A model generated the notes under the pieces. That model had not been told where the DNA came from, ran no database searches, and saw only the letters and a program-made list of their open reading frames with translations. DNA of 64,000 nucleotides, taken from contig NZ_JALKAS010000001.1 in the NCBI RefSeq assembly GCF_023015695.1, forward strand, positions 2,480,001 through 2,544,000. The letters are read 5' to 3'. The position numbers and the translations under genes were made by a program. This stretch comes from Jannaschia sp. S6380. GTDB lineage: Bacteria > Pseudomonadota > Alphaproteobacteria > Rhodobacterales > Rhodobacteraceae. Shown piece after piece: positions 27,380 through 37,446 of the stretch. Each line of letters starts with the position of its first letter. The first letter of the stretch is position 1.

Positions 27380-29971
27380 CCCCTTGAGTTCATAGACCAG
27401 AGCCAGCGCGTCCCTTGGCGTCAGCTCGTCCGGCAGGACCTCGCGCAGGCGGGTCTCGGCCGGGCTGTCCGCCGGGGGCTTCGGCGCCTGCGCCGGCGTC
27501 GCGCTGAACAGCGGCAGGTCGTCGATCATCGCCTTTGCCTTGCCCCCGCCCTCGCGCTCGCCCTGTTCCAGCGCCTCCAGCACCGCGCGCGCCCGGGCAA
27601 CGACGGCATCCGGCAGCCCCGCCAGGCGGGCGACCTGCACGCCATAGGACCGGTCCGCGGCCCCGTCGCGCACCTCGTGCAGGAAGATCACGTCGCCGTC
27701 CCATTCACGCACGGTGACGGTCGCGTTCTCCACCCCGTCTAGCTTGGCCGCCAAGGCCGTCATCTCGTGATAATGCGTGGCGAAAAGGGCGCGGCAGCGG
27801 TTGACGTCATGCAGGTGTTCCAGGGTGGCCCAGGCGATGCTGAGCCCATCATATGTGGCGGTGCCGCGCCCGATCTCGTCCAGGATCACTAGGGCGCGAT
27901 CGTCGGCCTGGTTCAGGATCGCGGCCGTCTCGACCATCTCGACCATGAACGTGGACCGCCCGCGCGCCAGATCATCGGATGCGCCCACCCGGCTGAAAAG
28001 CTGGCCGACGATGCCGATATGGGCGGCATCGGCGGGGACGAAGCTGCCCATCTGCGCCAGCACGGCGATCAGCGCGTTCTGCCGCAACCAGGTCGACTTG
28101 CCCGCCATGTTCGGCCCGGTCAACAGGCGGATCGCGGCCCCCCCGCCCTCGGCCGTCAGGCGCGTGTCGTTGGCCACGAAGGGCGCGCCTTCGCGCCCGA
28201 GCGCGCGTTCCACCACCGGGTGACGCCCGGCCGTCACCTCGAAGGTTCGGCTGGTATCGACACGAGGCCGGGCCCAGCCCTCGCCCCGCGCCAGGTCGGC
28301 CAGCGCCGTCACCACGTCCAGTTCGGCGAGGACGCGCGCCGCGGCGAAGATGCCGTCGGCCGCCGTCAACACGGTCCGGCGCAGATCACGGAAGATGCGC
28401 TCCTCGATCTGCTGGGCCTGGCCGCCCGCGTTCAGGATCCGCGTCTCCAGGTCCGACAGCTCGACCGTCGTGAAGCGCACCTGGCTGGCGGTGGTCTGAC
28501 GGTGGATGAAGCGATCGTCGCCATGCATCTTGTCGGCATGGGTCGCCGTCGTCTCGATGAAATAGCCCAGCACGTTGTTGTGCTTAATCTTGAGCGCGCC
28601 GATCCCCGTGGCAGCGGCGTAATCGGCCTGCAATCCGGCGATGACGCCCCTGCCCTCGTCGCGCAGGCGCCGCACCTCGTCGAGTTCGGGATCGAACCCT
28701 TCGGCGACCAGGCCGCCATCCCGCAGCATCGCCGGCGGCTCGGCCATCAGCGCGCCGTCCAGACGGTCGCGCAGGCTTGCGTGCCCGTCCAGGGCGCGCA
28801 GGTCCAGCGGCTGCTCGGTCGCCGCCAGCCGTGCGGACAGGCGCTGCGCCGCGTCCAACCCGTCGCGGATCGCCGCCAGGTCGCGCGGGCCGCCCCGGTC
28901 GAGCGACAGCCGCGACAGGGCCCGGTCCATGTCGGGTGCCCGCCGCAGCGCCTCGCGCACCTCCTGTGCGACGGCTTCGGCCGTGACCGCCCAATCGACC
29001 GCGTCCAGCCGGGCGCGGATCGTCCCTTCCACGGTCGAGGGGGCGGACATGCGTCGCTCCAGAAGGCGCCCGCCGCCCGCCGTCACCGTCCTGTCGATCG
29101 CGCGGAGGAGCGAGCCGTCGCGTCCGCCCCCTGCCCCGCGCGTCAGTTCCAGGTTGCGCCGGGTCGCCGCGTCGATCGCCATCAGCTCGGACGCCGCCTC
29201 GCGCCTGGGCGGACGCAGCGACGGCAGCTTGCCGCGCTGGGTGATCTCGACATACTCGATCAGCGCGCCCATCGCACCGCATTCGGCCCGCGAGAACGTC
29301 CCGAACGCGTCCAGCGACGCGACCCCGAACAGATCCGTCAGGCGACCCTCGGCGCCGCCGCTGTCGAAGGCGCTGCGGCCCAGGGGCGTGACGGCGGCGC
29401 CCTGATCCTCGATCACGGGGGCGATGTCGGACCCCTCGACCACCACGACCTCGCGCACGCCGAGGCGGGCCAGGTCCGGTCCCAGCCGGACACGCGGGCA
29501 TTCCGCGACGTGGAACGCGCCGGTCGAGATGTCGGCCCAGGCCAGCGCCCCCGCCCCGCGCACCTCGCACCAGGCGGCCAGGTAGTTGTGCGCGCGCGCG
29601 TCGAGCAGCGTATCCTCGGTCAGGGTGCCGGGTGTCACCAGCCGCACGATCCCGCGCCGGACCACGGACTTGGCACCGCGCTTCCTCGCCTCCTCCGGCG
29701 CCTCCAGCTGTTCGGCGACGGCCACGCGGAACCCCTTGCGGATCAGTGTCATCAGGTAATTCTCGGCGGAATGGACCGGAACGCCGCACATGGCGATATC
29801 CTCGCCCAGATGCTTGCCGCGCTTGGTCAGCGCGATATCCAGCGCCGCGCTGGCGGCCACGGCGTCGTCGAAGAACAGCTCGTAGAAGTCGCCCATCCGA
29901 TAGAACAGCAGGGCATCCGGCGCCTCGGCCTTGATCTCCAGGTACTGCGCCATCATCGGCGTCGCTGACAT
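27359..29971 (-). CDS. mutS: DNA mismatch repair ATPase MutS
   Basis: Recognises base mismatches and starts repair with MutL. The 870-residue protein has the mismatch-reading [11 protein letters not shown] motif (about 27-37, with the wedge phenylalanine and glutamate), connector and lever domains, Walker [10 protein letters not shown] near 615, the signature-like [20 protein letters not shown], Walker [23 protein letters not shown] (split), and ATHYHEM. The C-terminal MutS tail (after about 800) is present. Divergent from maeB (77 bases between starts); converges with grpE. Confidence 0.97.
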   Translation of the reverse strand: MSATPMMAQYLEIKAEAPDALLFYRMGDFYELFFDDAVAASAALDIALTKRGKHLGEDIAMCGVPVHSAENYLMTLIRKGFRVAVAEQLEAPEEARKRGAKSVVRRGIVRLVTPGTLTEDTLLDARAHNYLAAWCEVRGAGALAWADISTGAFHVAECPRVRLGPDLARLGVREVVVVEGSDIAPVIEDQGAAVTPLGRSAFDSGGAEGRLTDLFGVASLDAFGTFSRAECGAMGALIEYVEITQRGKLPSLRPPRREAASELMAIDAATRRNLELTRGAGGGRDGSLLRAIDRTVTAGGGRLLERRMSAPSTVEGTIRARLDAVDWAVTAEAVAQEVREALRRAPDMDRALSRLSLDRGGPRDLAAIRDGLDAAQRLSARLAATEQPLDLRALDGHASLRDRLDGALMAEPPAMLRDGGLVAEGFDPELDEVRRLRDEGRGVIAGLQADYAAATGIGALKIKHNNVLGYFIETTATHADKMHGDDRFIHRQTTASQVRFTTVELSDLETRILNAGGQAQQIEERIFRDLRRTVLTAADGIFAAARVLAELDVVTALADLARGEGWARPRVDTSRTFEVTAGRHPVVERALGREGAPFVANDTRLTAEGGGAAIRLLTGPNMAGKSTWLRQNALIAVLAQMGSFVPADAAHIGIVGQLFSRVGASDDLARGRSTFMVEMVETAAILNQADDRALVILDEIGRGTATYDGLSIAWATLEHLHDVNRCRALFATHYHEMTALAAKLDGVENATVTVREWDGDVIFLHEVRDGAADRSYGVQVARLAGLPDAVVARARAVLEALEQGEREGGGKAKAMIDDLPLFSATPAQAPKPPADSPAETRLREVLPDELTPRDALALVYELKGLVGRRA

Positions 29972-30048
29972 GCCCGTCCCCCCATTGGCGCGGGCAGCCT
30001 ACCGCCCGGCGAACGCCTTCGCTACACCATCCCAAACGGGAGGACGCA

Positions 30049-32310
30049 ATGGCAGGACGCACCAAGATCACCGATGCCGAGGCATTGGCCTATCACCTGG
30101 AGCCGCGGCCCGGGAAGCTGGACATCAACGCGTCGACCGCGATGACCACGCAGCGCGACCTGAGCCTCGCCTATTCGCCCGGCGTGGCGGTCCCCTGCGA
30201 GGCGATCGCCGCCGATCCGGCCACGGCCTACGACTACACCACCAAGGGCAACCTGGTGGCCGTCATCTCCAACGGGACGGCGGTGCTGGGGCTGGGCAAT
30301 CTCGGCGCGCTGGCCTCGAAGCCGGTGATGGAGGGCAAGGCGGTGCTGTTCAAGCGCTTCGCCGACGTGAACTCCATCGATATCGAACTGGATACGGAGG
30401 ACCCGGACGCCTTCGTCCAGGCCGTCCGCCTGATGGGGCCGAGCTTCGGTGGCATCAACCTGGAGGACATCAAGGCGCCCGAATGCTTCATCATCGAAAG
30501 CCGCCTGAAGGAGGAGATGGACATCCCCGTCTTCCATGACGACCAGCATGGGACGGCGGTGATCTGTGCCGCCGGGCTGATCAATGCGCTGCACATCTCG
30601 GGCAAGCGGATCGAAGATGTGCGCATCGTTCTGAACGGCGCCGGTGCCGCGGGCATCGCCTGCCTGGAACTGCTCAAGTCGATGGGGGCCCGGCACGAGA
30701 ACTGCATCATGTGCGACACCAAGGGCGTCATCTGGCAGGGCCGGACCGAAGGCATGAACCAGTGGAAATCGGCCCATGCCGTCAAGTCCGACCTACGCAC
30801 GCTGGATGAGGCGATGAAGGGGGCGGATGTCTTCCTGGGCGTGTCGGCCAAGGGCGCCGTCACCGCCGAAATGGTCACGAACATGGCCGAGAACCCCGTG
30901 ATCTTCGCCATGGCCAACCCCGACCCCGAGATCACGCCCGAGGAGGCGCATGAGGTCCGCCCCGATGCCATCGTGGCCACCGGGCGGTCGGATTACCCCA
31001 ACCAGGTGAACAACGTGCTGGGCTTTCCGTACCTGTTCCGCGGCGCGCTCGACATCCATGCACGCGCGATCAACGACGAGATGAAGATCGCCTGCGCCGA
31101 GGCGCTGGCCGCCCTCGCCCGCGAGGACGTCCCCGACGAGGTGGCGATGGCCTATGGCCGAAAGCTCAGCTTCGGGCGCGACTACATCATCCCGACGCCC
31201 TTCGACCCGCGGCTGATCCATGTCATCCCGCCCGCCGTCGCCCGCGCCGGGATGGAAACCGGCGTCGCGCGTCGCCCGATCGTCGACATGGAGGGCTATA
31301 CCCATGCCCTGGCCGCGCGGATGGATCCGACGGCCAGCATCGTCCAAGGCATCAGCGCCCGCGCACGCCAGGCCCAGGCCACCATGATCTTCGCCGAGGG
31401 CGACGACCCCCGCGTGCTACGCGCCGCCGTCGCCTATCAGCGCAACGGCTATGGCAAGGCGCTTGTCGTCGGGCGCGAGGATGACGTGCGCGCCAAGCTG
31501 GCCACCGCCGGGATCGGCGACGCCGTGCGCGAGCTGGAGATCGTGAACGCCGCCAACACGCGCCACCTCTCGACCTACAAGACCTTTCTCTACGAGCGTC
31601 TGCAGCGGCAGGGATTCGACGCGCAGGATGTCCACCGCATGGCAAGCCGCGACCGGCATGTCTTCGCCGCGCTGATGCTGGCCCACGATCACGGCGACGG
31701 CCTTGTCACCGGGGCCACGCGCAAGTCGGCCCATGCGATCCGCCTCCTGGACCACGTCTTCGACATTCGCGACAACCCGGATGCGGTGGGCATCACCGCG
31801 CTGCTGCATCGCGGGCGCATCGTGCTGATCGGGGACACGCTGGTCCACGAATGGCCCGAGGAGGAGGATCTGGCCACCATCGCCGAGGCCGGCGCCCGCG
31901 TCGCCCGCGGCTTCGGGATGGAGCCGCGCGTCGCCTTCGTCAGCTTCTCGACTTTCGGCTATCCGGTGAGCGAGCGCGCGACCAAGATGCATCTTGCCCC
32001 CCGCGTGCTGGAGGAACGGGGCGCGAATTTTGAGTACGAGGGCGAGATGACGGTCGACGTTGCGCTGAACCCCGACGTGGCGGCGAATTATCCGTTCTCG
32101 CGGCTGACGGGGCCTGCGAACGTGCTCGTCGTTCCAGCCCGCCATTCGGCCAGCATCTCCGTCAAGCTGATGCAGGAGATGGCCGGCGCAACGGTGATCG
32201 GCCCGATCCTGACGGGCATCGACCGCCCGGTGCAGATCGCGTCGACCGGGTCCCGCGCCTCCGATATATTGAACATGGCGCTTCTCGCGGCTTGCCGCGT
32301 CGGCGGGTGA
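30049..32310 (+). CDS. maeB: NADP-dependent malic enzyme (MaeB type, with phosphotransacetylase-like domain)
   Basis: Oxidative decarboxylation of malate to pyruvate, linking the TCA cycle to NADPH and acetyl-CoA. The 753 residues are bipartite: malic enzyme domains (about 1-430; PGVAVPCEAIAADP, YTTKGNLVAVISNGTAVLGLGN split, FHDDQHGTAVICAAGLINAL, NAD(P)-binding VLNGAGAAGIACLELL) and a C-terminal phosphotransacetylase-like domain (about 440-753; IFAEGDDPRVLRAAV, GPILTGIDRPVQI), which in this family is regulatory rather than catalytic. ATG 30049 has GGGAGGA just upstream. Its product feeds acetyl-CoA metabolism, a sensible neighbour for the PHB gene that follows. Confidence 0.96.
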   Translation: MAGRTKITDAEALAYHLEPRPGKLDINASTAMTTQRDLSLAYSPGVAVPCEAIAADPATAYDYTTKGNLVAVISNGTAVLGLGNLGALASKPVMEGKAVLFKRFADVNSIDIELDTEDPDAFVQAVRLMGPSFGGINLEDIKAPECFIIESRLKEEMDIPVFHDDQHGTAVICAAGLINALHISGKRIEDVRIVLNGAGAAGIACLELLKSMGARHENCIMCDTKGVIWQGRTEGMNQWKSAHAVKSDLRTLDEAMKGADVFLGVSAKGAVTAEMVTNMAENPVIFAMANPDPEITPEEAHEVRPDAIVATGRSDYPNQVNNVLGFPYLFRGALDIHARAINDEMKIACAEALAALAREDVPDEVAMAYGRKLSFGRDYIIPTPFDPRLIHVIPPAVARAGMETGVARRPIVDMEGYTHALAARMDPTASIVQGISARARQAQATMIFAEGDDPRVLRAAVAYQRNGYGKALVVGREDDVRAKLATAGIGDAVRELEIVNAANTRHLSTYKTFLYERLQRQGFDAQDVHRMASRDRHVFAALMLAHDHGDGLVTGATRKSAHAIRLLDHVFDIRDNPDAVGITALLHRGRIVLIGDTLVHEWPEEEDLATIAEAGARVARGFGMEPRVAFVSFSTFGYPVSERATKMHLAPRVLEERGANFEYEGEMTVDVALNPDVAANYPFSRLTGPANVLVVPARHSASISVKLMQEMAGATVIGPILTGIDRPVQIASTGSRASDILNMALLAACRVGG

Positions 32311-32341
32311 CCCAAGGCATTGCTGCATCTGCACTTGTAAT

Positions 32342-32356
32342 TGCTGCAGTGCAGCA
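32342..32356. promoter_or_regulatory. PhaR-type operator upstream of the PHB depolymerase gene
   Basis: Perfect 15-bp palindrome TGCTGCA-G-TGCAGCA, which contains CTGC-N3-GCAG, the sequence reported for the PHB-responsive repressor PhaR in Paracoccus and Rhodobacter. A direct repeat ATTGCTGCA occurs at 32319-32327 and 32340-32348, exactly 21 bases (two helical turns) apart, so two repressor dimers could bind on one face. It implies that the downstream gene responds to polyhydroxybutyrate. phaR itself is not in the window. Confidence 0.7.
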
Positions 32357-32370
32357 TAGTCTGGAGGAAA

Positions 32371-32389
32371 GGCCGGGATGATCCCGGCC
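32371..32389 (+). promoter_or_regulatory. GC hairpin with the leader start codon in its loop
   Basis: GGCCGGG (32371-32377), loop AUGAU (32378-32382), CCCGGCC (32383-32389): a perfect 7-bp G/C stem. A strong GGAGGAAA Shine-Dalgarno (32363-32370) ends immediately before the stem, and the AUG in the loop opens the 10-codon leader ORF. It is likely to affect initiation at that site. Confidence 0.5.
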
Positions 32390-32410
32390 AGAAGCCGGAG
32401 CGTCCCATGA
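32378..32410 (+). CDS. Ten-residue leader ORF coupled to the PHB depolymerase
   Basis: ATG at 32378 opens MIPARSRSVP followed by TGA at 32408-32410, which overlaps the ATG of the depolymerase (ATGA at 32407-32410). It has a better Shine-Dalgarno (GGAGG, ten bases upstream) than the main gene (GGAG at 32397-32400, six bases). This is the layout of a translationally coupled leader peptide. It is too short to judge by codon use, so expression needs proof. Confidence 0.4.
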   Translation: MIPARSRSVP

Positions 32411-33444
32411 GCGATATGAGCGAGATCCTGAACCTGGTCCGGACTGGCCGCCTGGGTGAAGCCACACAGCGTATCCAGCGTAACTTGGGCACCGGCGGAC
32501 CCGAGATGCGACCGGAACCCGACATGAAGGACGTCACGCCGCGCGCGTGTCCGATCCCAAGCCCCGGCATGTCGGCACGCGGCAAGGCGACACGGACCAA
32601 ACCGGCTCGCAAGCCCCGCGCGACCGCTACCGGACATCCGGCCGGCACGACCTGGGCGCGGCGACAAGGTCCGCTGCCCTATCGGCTCTCCGCCCCCTCG
32701 GCCCCCGACCCGCGCGCGCCGCTTCTGGTCATGCTTCACGGATGCACGCAAACCCCCGAGGATTTCGCGGCCGGCACGGGGATGACCCATGCGGCCGGGG
32801 CGATCGGCGCGCATGTCATCTGGCCGGAGCAGACGCGAGCGGCGAACGTCAATGCCTGCTGGAACTGGTTCGAACCCGCCCATCAGGGCCGAACGGGCGA
32901 GGCCGCGGCCATCGTGACCGTCATCGAAGAGGTCCTTTCGGGCCTGGGGCCGAGGGCGGTTCACGTGGCCGGCTTGTCGGCGGGGGGCGCGATGGCGGCG
33001 CTGCTGGGGGCGTTCTACCCGGATATCGTGACCTCGGTCGCGATCCATTCCGGTCTGGCCCCCGGCAGCGCCCAGGATGTCGGCAGTGCCTTCGCGGCGA
33101 TGCAGAACGGCGCACCGGGGCGACGGGCGCTCGCCGTGCCGGCCATCGTATTCCATGGTGCGGCCGACCGGACGGTGACCCCCGCCAATGCCGGGGCGCT
33201 CTTGAATCTCGGTCCGGCCTCCGACCGGCAGGAGCGTCGCGAAATCATCGCTGGGCGCCGGACCACGATCCGCAGCGGCATCCGGCCGGGCCAGTCCGCC
33301 CCGTCCGAGATGTGGGAAATCGACGGGTTGGGCCATGCCTGGTCGGGTGGTCACCCCGCCGGCAGCTATACCGACCCGAAGGGCCCGGACGCGACGGCCG
33401 AGATGATCCGGTTCTTCGCCGGCGTCGCCCCGCGCGATCGGTAG
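32407..33444 (+). CDS. PHB depolymerase family esterase (type 1 catalytic domain)
   Basis: Alpha/beta-hydrolase of the esterase-PHB family, expected to hydrolyse polyhydroxybutyrate or its oligomers. The 345 residues have a phasin-like or linker N-terminus (about 1-90: MSEILNLVRTGRLGEATQRI then a basic, proline-rich stretch), the oxyanion-hole HGCTQTPEDFAAG (111-123), CWNWF (151-155), the lipase box GLSAG with Ser191, Asp254 in HGAADRTV and His310 in GLGHAWSGG. No signal peptide is visible, so it is probably intracellular. The PhaR-type operator and the neighbouring malic enzyme support a role in PHB turnover. Ends just before a bidirectional hairpin. Confidence 0.88.
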   Translation: MSDMSEILNLVRTGRLGEATQRIQRNLGTGGPEMRPEPDMKDVTPRACPIPSPGMSARGKATRTKPARKPRATATGHPAGTTWARRQGPLPYRLSAPSAPDPRAPLLVMLHGCTQTPEDFAAGTGMTHAAGAIGAHVIWPEQTRAANVNACWNWFEPAHQGRTGEAAAIVTVIEEVLSGLGPRAVHVAGLSAGGAMAALLGAFYPDIVTSVAIHSGLAPGSAQDVGSAFAAMQNGAPGRRALAVPAIVFHGAADRTVTPANAGALLNLGPASDRQERREIIAGRRTTIRSGIRPGQSAPSEMWEIDGLGHAWSGGHPAGSYTDPKGPDATAEMIRFFAGVAPRDR

Positions 33445-33454
33445 ACAAATGTCG

Positions 33455-33484
33455 AAGGGCCGCCCCGGTATCGGGACGGCCCTT
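33455..33484. terminator. Bidirectional hairpin between the depolymerase and dnaJ
   Basis: AAGGGCCG (33455-33462) pairs with CGGCCCTT (33477-33484); the stem continues with four more G/C pairs after one mismatch and closes on GTAT. It lies between two converging genes and can serve both. U-tracts are weak on both sides, so termination may be partial or Rho-assisted. Confidence 0.55.
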
Positions 33485-33510
33485 GAAACGGCGGTGGTCG
33501 GGATGGTGCG

Positions 33511-34671
33511 CTACTGCGTCATCCCGTCCCAGAACCCCTTGACCTTGCGGAAGAAGCTGTCGCCCTGCGGATTGTTGTCGGCATCGATCCGCTCGAACTC
33601 CCGCAGCAGCTCCTTCTGGCGCGAGGTCAGGTTGACCGGCGTCTCGATGGCAAGCTCGATCATCATGTCGCCCACGCCGCCCCCGCGAAGGGCCGGCATG
33701 CCCTTGCCGCGAAGGCGCATCTGCCGCCCGGTCTGCGACCCGGCGGGCACCTTCACGCGCGACCGGCCACCGTCGATCGACGGCACCTCCACCTCGCCGC
33801 CCAGCGCCGCGGCGGTCATCGAAACCGGAACGGCGCAGTAGAGGTTCACGCCATCGCGCTGGAACAACGGGTGATCCTCGACCTCGATGAAGATATAAAG
33901 GTCGCCGGTCGGCCCGCCGCGCAGGCCGGCCTCGCCCTCTCCGGACAGGCGGATCCGCGTGCCGGTTTCGACCCCCGCGGGAATGTTCACCGAAAGCTGG
34001 CGTTCCTTCTCGACGCGGCCGACGCCACCGCAGACATTGCAGGGATTCTTGATGATCTGGCCGGCGCCGGAACAGGTCGGGCAGGTCCGCTCGACCGTGA
34101 AGAAGCCTTGCTGCGCACGGACCTTGCCCATGCCCGAACAGGTCGGACAGGTGGCCGGTTCGCTGGCGCCCTCGGTGCCGCGACCTTCGCATTTGGTGCA
34201 TTGCACGGCCGTGGGCACGGTGATCGTCTTCTGCTGGCCGGCAAAGGCCTCCTCCAGCGTGATGCGCATGTTGTAGCGCAGGTCCGATCCACGGGTCGCT
34301 CGGGCCCGGCCGCCGCCGCGTCCGGGCTGGCCGCCCATGAAATCGCCGAACAGATCCTCGAACACATCCGAGAAGGCGGAGGCGAAGTCCCCCTGCCCCT
34401 GCGGCCCCGCGCCGGGTCGCCGCGGCCCGCCGCCGCCCATGCCGCCATCGAACGCGGCGTGGCCGAAGCGGTCGTAGGCAGCCTTCCTCTCGGCGTCCTT
34501 CAGGACGTCATAGGCCTCGTTCGCTTCCTTGAACTGCGCCTCGGCGTTCGGATTGTCGGCGTTCCGATCAGGGTGCAGCTCCTTCGCCTTGCGGCGGTAG
34601 GCCTTCTTAATCTCTTCCGTGCTGGCGCCCTTCGAGACGCCCAGGGTCTCGTAGTAGTCACGTTTCGCCAT
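33511..34671 (-). CDS. dnaJ: Co-chaperone DnaJ
   Basis: Hsp40 that loads substrates onto DnaK and stimulates its ATPase. The 386-residue product has the J domain ([24 protein letters not shown] with the HPD at about 33-35), a glycine/arginine-rich linker, the four zinc-binding repeats [24 protein letters not shown] and CNVCGGVG, and the C-terminal substrate-binding domains. Two ATGs are adjacent (34674 and 34671); the second is chosen because GGAGA sits six bases before it and it gives the usual MAKRDYYE start. Follows dnaK past a strong terminator, so dnaJ expression would need read-through or its own promoter. Confidence 0.96.
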   Translation of the reverse strand: MAKRDYYETLGVSKGASTEEIKKAYRRKAKELHPDRNADNPNAEAQFKEANEAYDVLKDAERKAAYDRFGHAAFDGGMGGGGPRRPGAGPQGQGDFASAFSDVFEDLFGDFMGGQPGRGGGRARATRGSDLRYNMRITLEEAFAGQQKTITVPTAVQCTKCEGRGTEGASEPATCPTCSGMGKVRAQQGFFTVERTCPTCSGAGQIIKNPCNVCGGVGRVEKERQLSVNIPAGVETGTRIRLSGEGEAGLRGGPTGDLYIFIEVEDHPLFQRDGVNLYCAVPVSMTAAALGGEVEVPSIDGGRSRVKVPAGSQTGRQMRLRGKGMPALRGGGVGDMMIELAIETPVNLTSRQKELLREFERIDADNNPQGDSFFRKVKGFWDGMTQ

Positions 34672-34683
34672 CATTATTCTCCA

Positions 34684-34716
34684 ACGAAAAGACCGGCCCG
34701 GATGTCGGGCCGGTCT
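34684..34716 (-). terminator. Intrinsic terminator after dnaK
   Basis: On the minus strand AGACCGGCCCG pairs with CGGGCCGGTCT (11 bp, arms 34716-34706 and 34700-34690, loop of 5) followed by a T run (TTTT, 34690-34687). It lies between dnaK and dnaJ and would make dnaK transcripts more abundant than dnaKJ transcripts. Confidence 0.8.
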
Positions 34717-34741
34717 CTGCTGTCATTCGACCCGGAAAGGA

Positions 34742-36664
<1,923 letters not shown>

Positions 36665-36781
36665 TTCGAATGGTCCTCTCTTGGCGATTTGCTCGTCCCG
36701 AAGCCCGTGTCGGCACTCCGGTCCTCATCCCGAATTGAATACGGACCGTGCCGAAGGGTCCCGGCCCGCGGTTCGCAGGGT

Positions 36782-36810
36782 ATATAAGGAGGGGGTTTTG
36801 ACCTCGCAAG
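36782..36810 (-). promoter_or_regulatory. Heat-shock (sigma-32) promoter of dnaK
   Basis: On the minus strand CTTG (36810-36807), 18 bases, CTTATAT (36788-36782). This fits the alphaproteobacterial RpoH consensus CTTG-N17/18-CYTATNT at every specified base. Transcription would start near 36775, about 110 bases before the dnaK ATG. The -35 end abuts the start of the divergent alkB gene. Confidence 0.7.
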
Positions 36811-36813
36811 GAC

Positions 36814-37440
36814 GTGAAGGGGCACAAATTGAACGAACTGCATCCGCGTGAAATCCGCGGGTTCCGCCTGTTCGACGGATTGCTGGACGCCGACATGCAG
36901 GCCGCGATCGTCGAGGACGTCCGCCGCGTGATCCGCGCCGCTCCGCTCTTCGTGCCGGTCACGCCGCGCGGCAAGCCGATGTCCGTTCGCATGACCGGGG
37001 CCGGGCGCCTCGGTTGGGTGACCGACCGCGGGGGCTATCGCTACGACGAACGGCATCCGGCGGGGGGTGCCTGGCCCGCGATCCCCGACCGCATCCTGTC
37101 CGTCTGGCGCGAGGTGGTGCCCGAAGCGCGTGACCCCGAATGCTGCCTCGTCAATTGGTACGACCCGGCGGCGCGCATGGGTCTGCATCAGGATCGCGAC
37201 GAGGCCGATCTCACCCAGCCCGTCGTCTCGATCTCGCTGGGTGATGACGCGCTGTTCCGCATCGGCAACCAGACCCGCGGCGGTTCGACCGAGAGCTTGT
37301 GGCTCCGCTCCGGCGACGTACTGGTGATGGCGGGCGACGCGCGCCTGCGCTATCACGGCGTCGACCGGATCGCCGTCGGCACCTCGACATTGCTGGGTGC
37401 GCCGGGGCGGATCAACCTGACCCTGCGCGTCGTCACCTGA
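36814..37440 (+). CDS. alkB: AlkB-type 2-oxoglutarate/Fe(II) dioxygenase
   Basis: Oxidatively removes methyl groups from 1-methyladenine and 3-methylcytosine in DNA. The 208-residue product has the iron ligands HQD in LHQDRDEADL (about 128-137; His and Asp of HxD) and the distal histidine in RYHGVDRI, and the 2-oxoglutarate-binding arginines of RINLTLRVV at the C-terminus. NWYDPAARMGLHQD is the AlkB signature. Two starts are possible: GTG 36814, or TTG 36829 (LNELHPREIRG), which has AAGGGG six bases upstream; the longer form is listed. The promoter overlaps or abuts that of dnaK. Confidence 0.9.
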   Translation: MKGHKLNELHPREIRGFRLFDGLLDADMQAAIVEDVRRVIRAAPLFVPVTPRGKPMSVRMTGAGRLGWVTDRGGYRYDERHPAGGAWPAIPDRILSVWREVVPEARDPECCLVNWYDPAARMGLHQDRDEADLTQPVVSISLGDDALFRIGNQTRGGSTESLWLRSGDVLVMAGDARLRYHGVDRIAVGTSTLLGAPGRINLTLRVVT

Positions 37441-37446
37441 CGGCGC

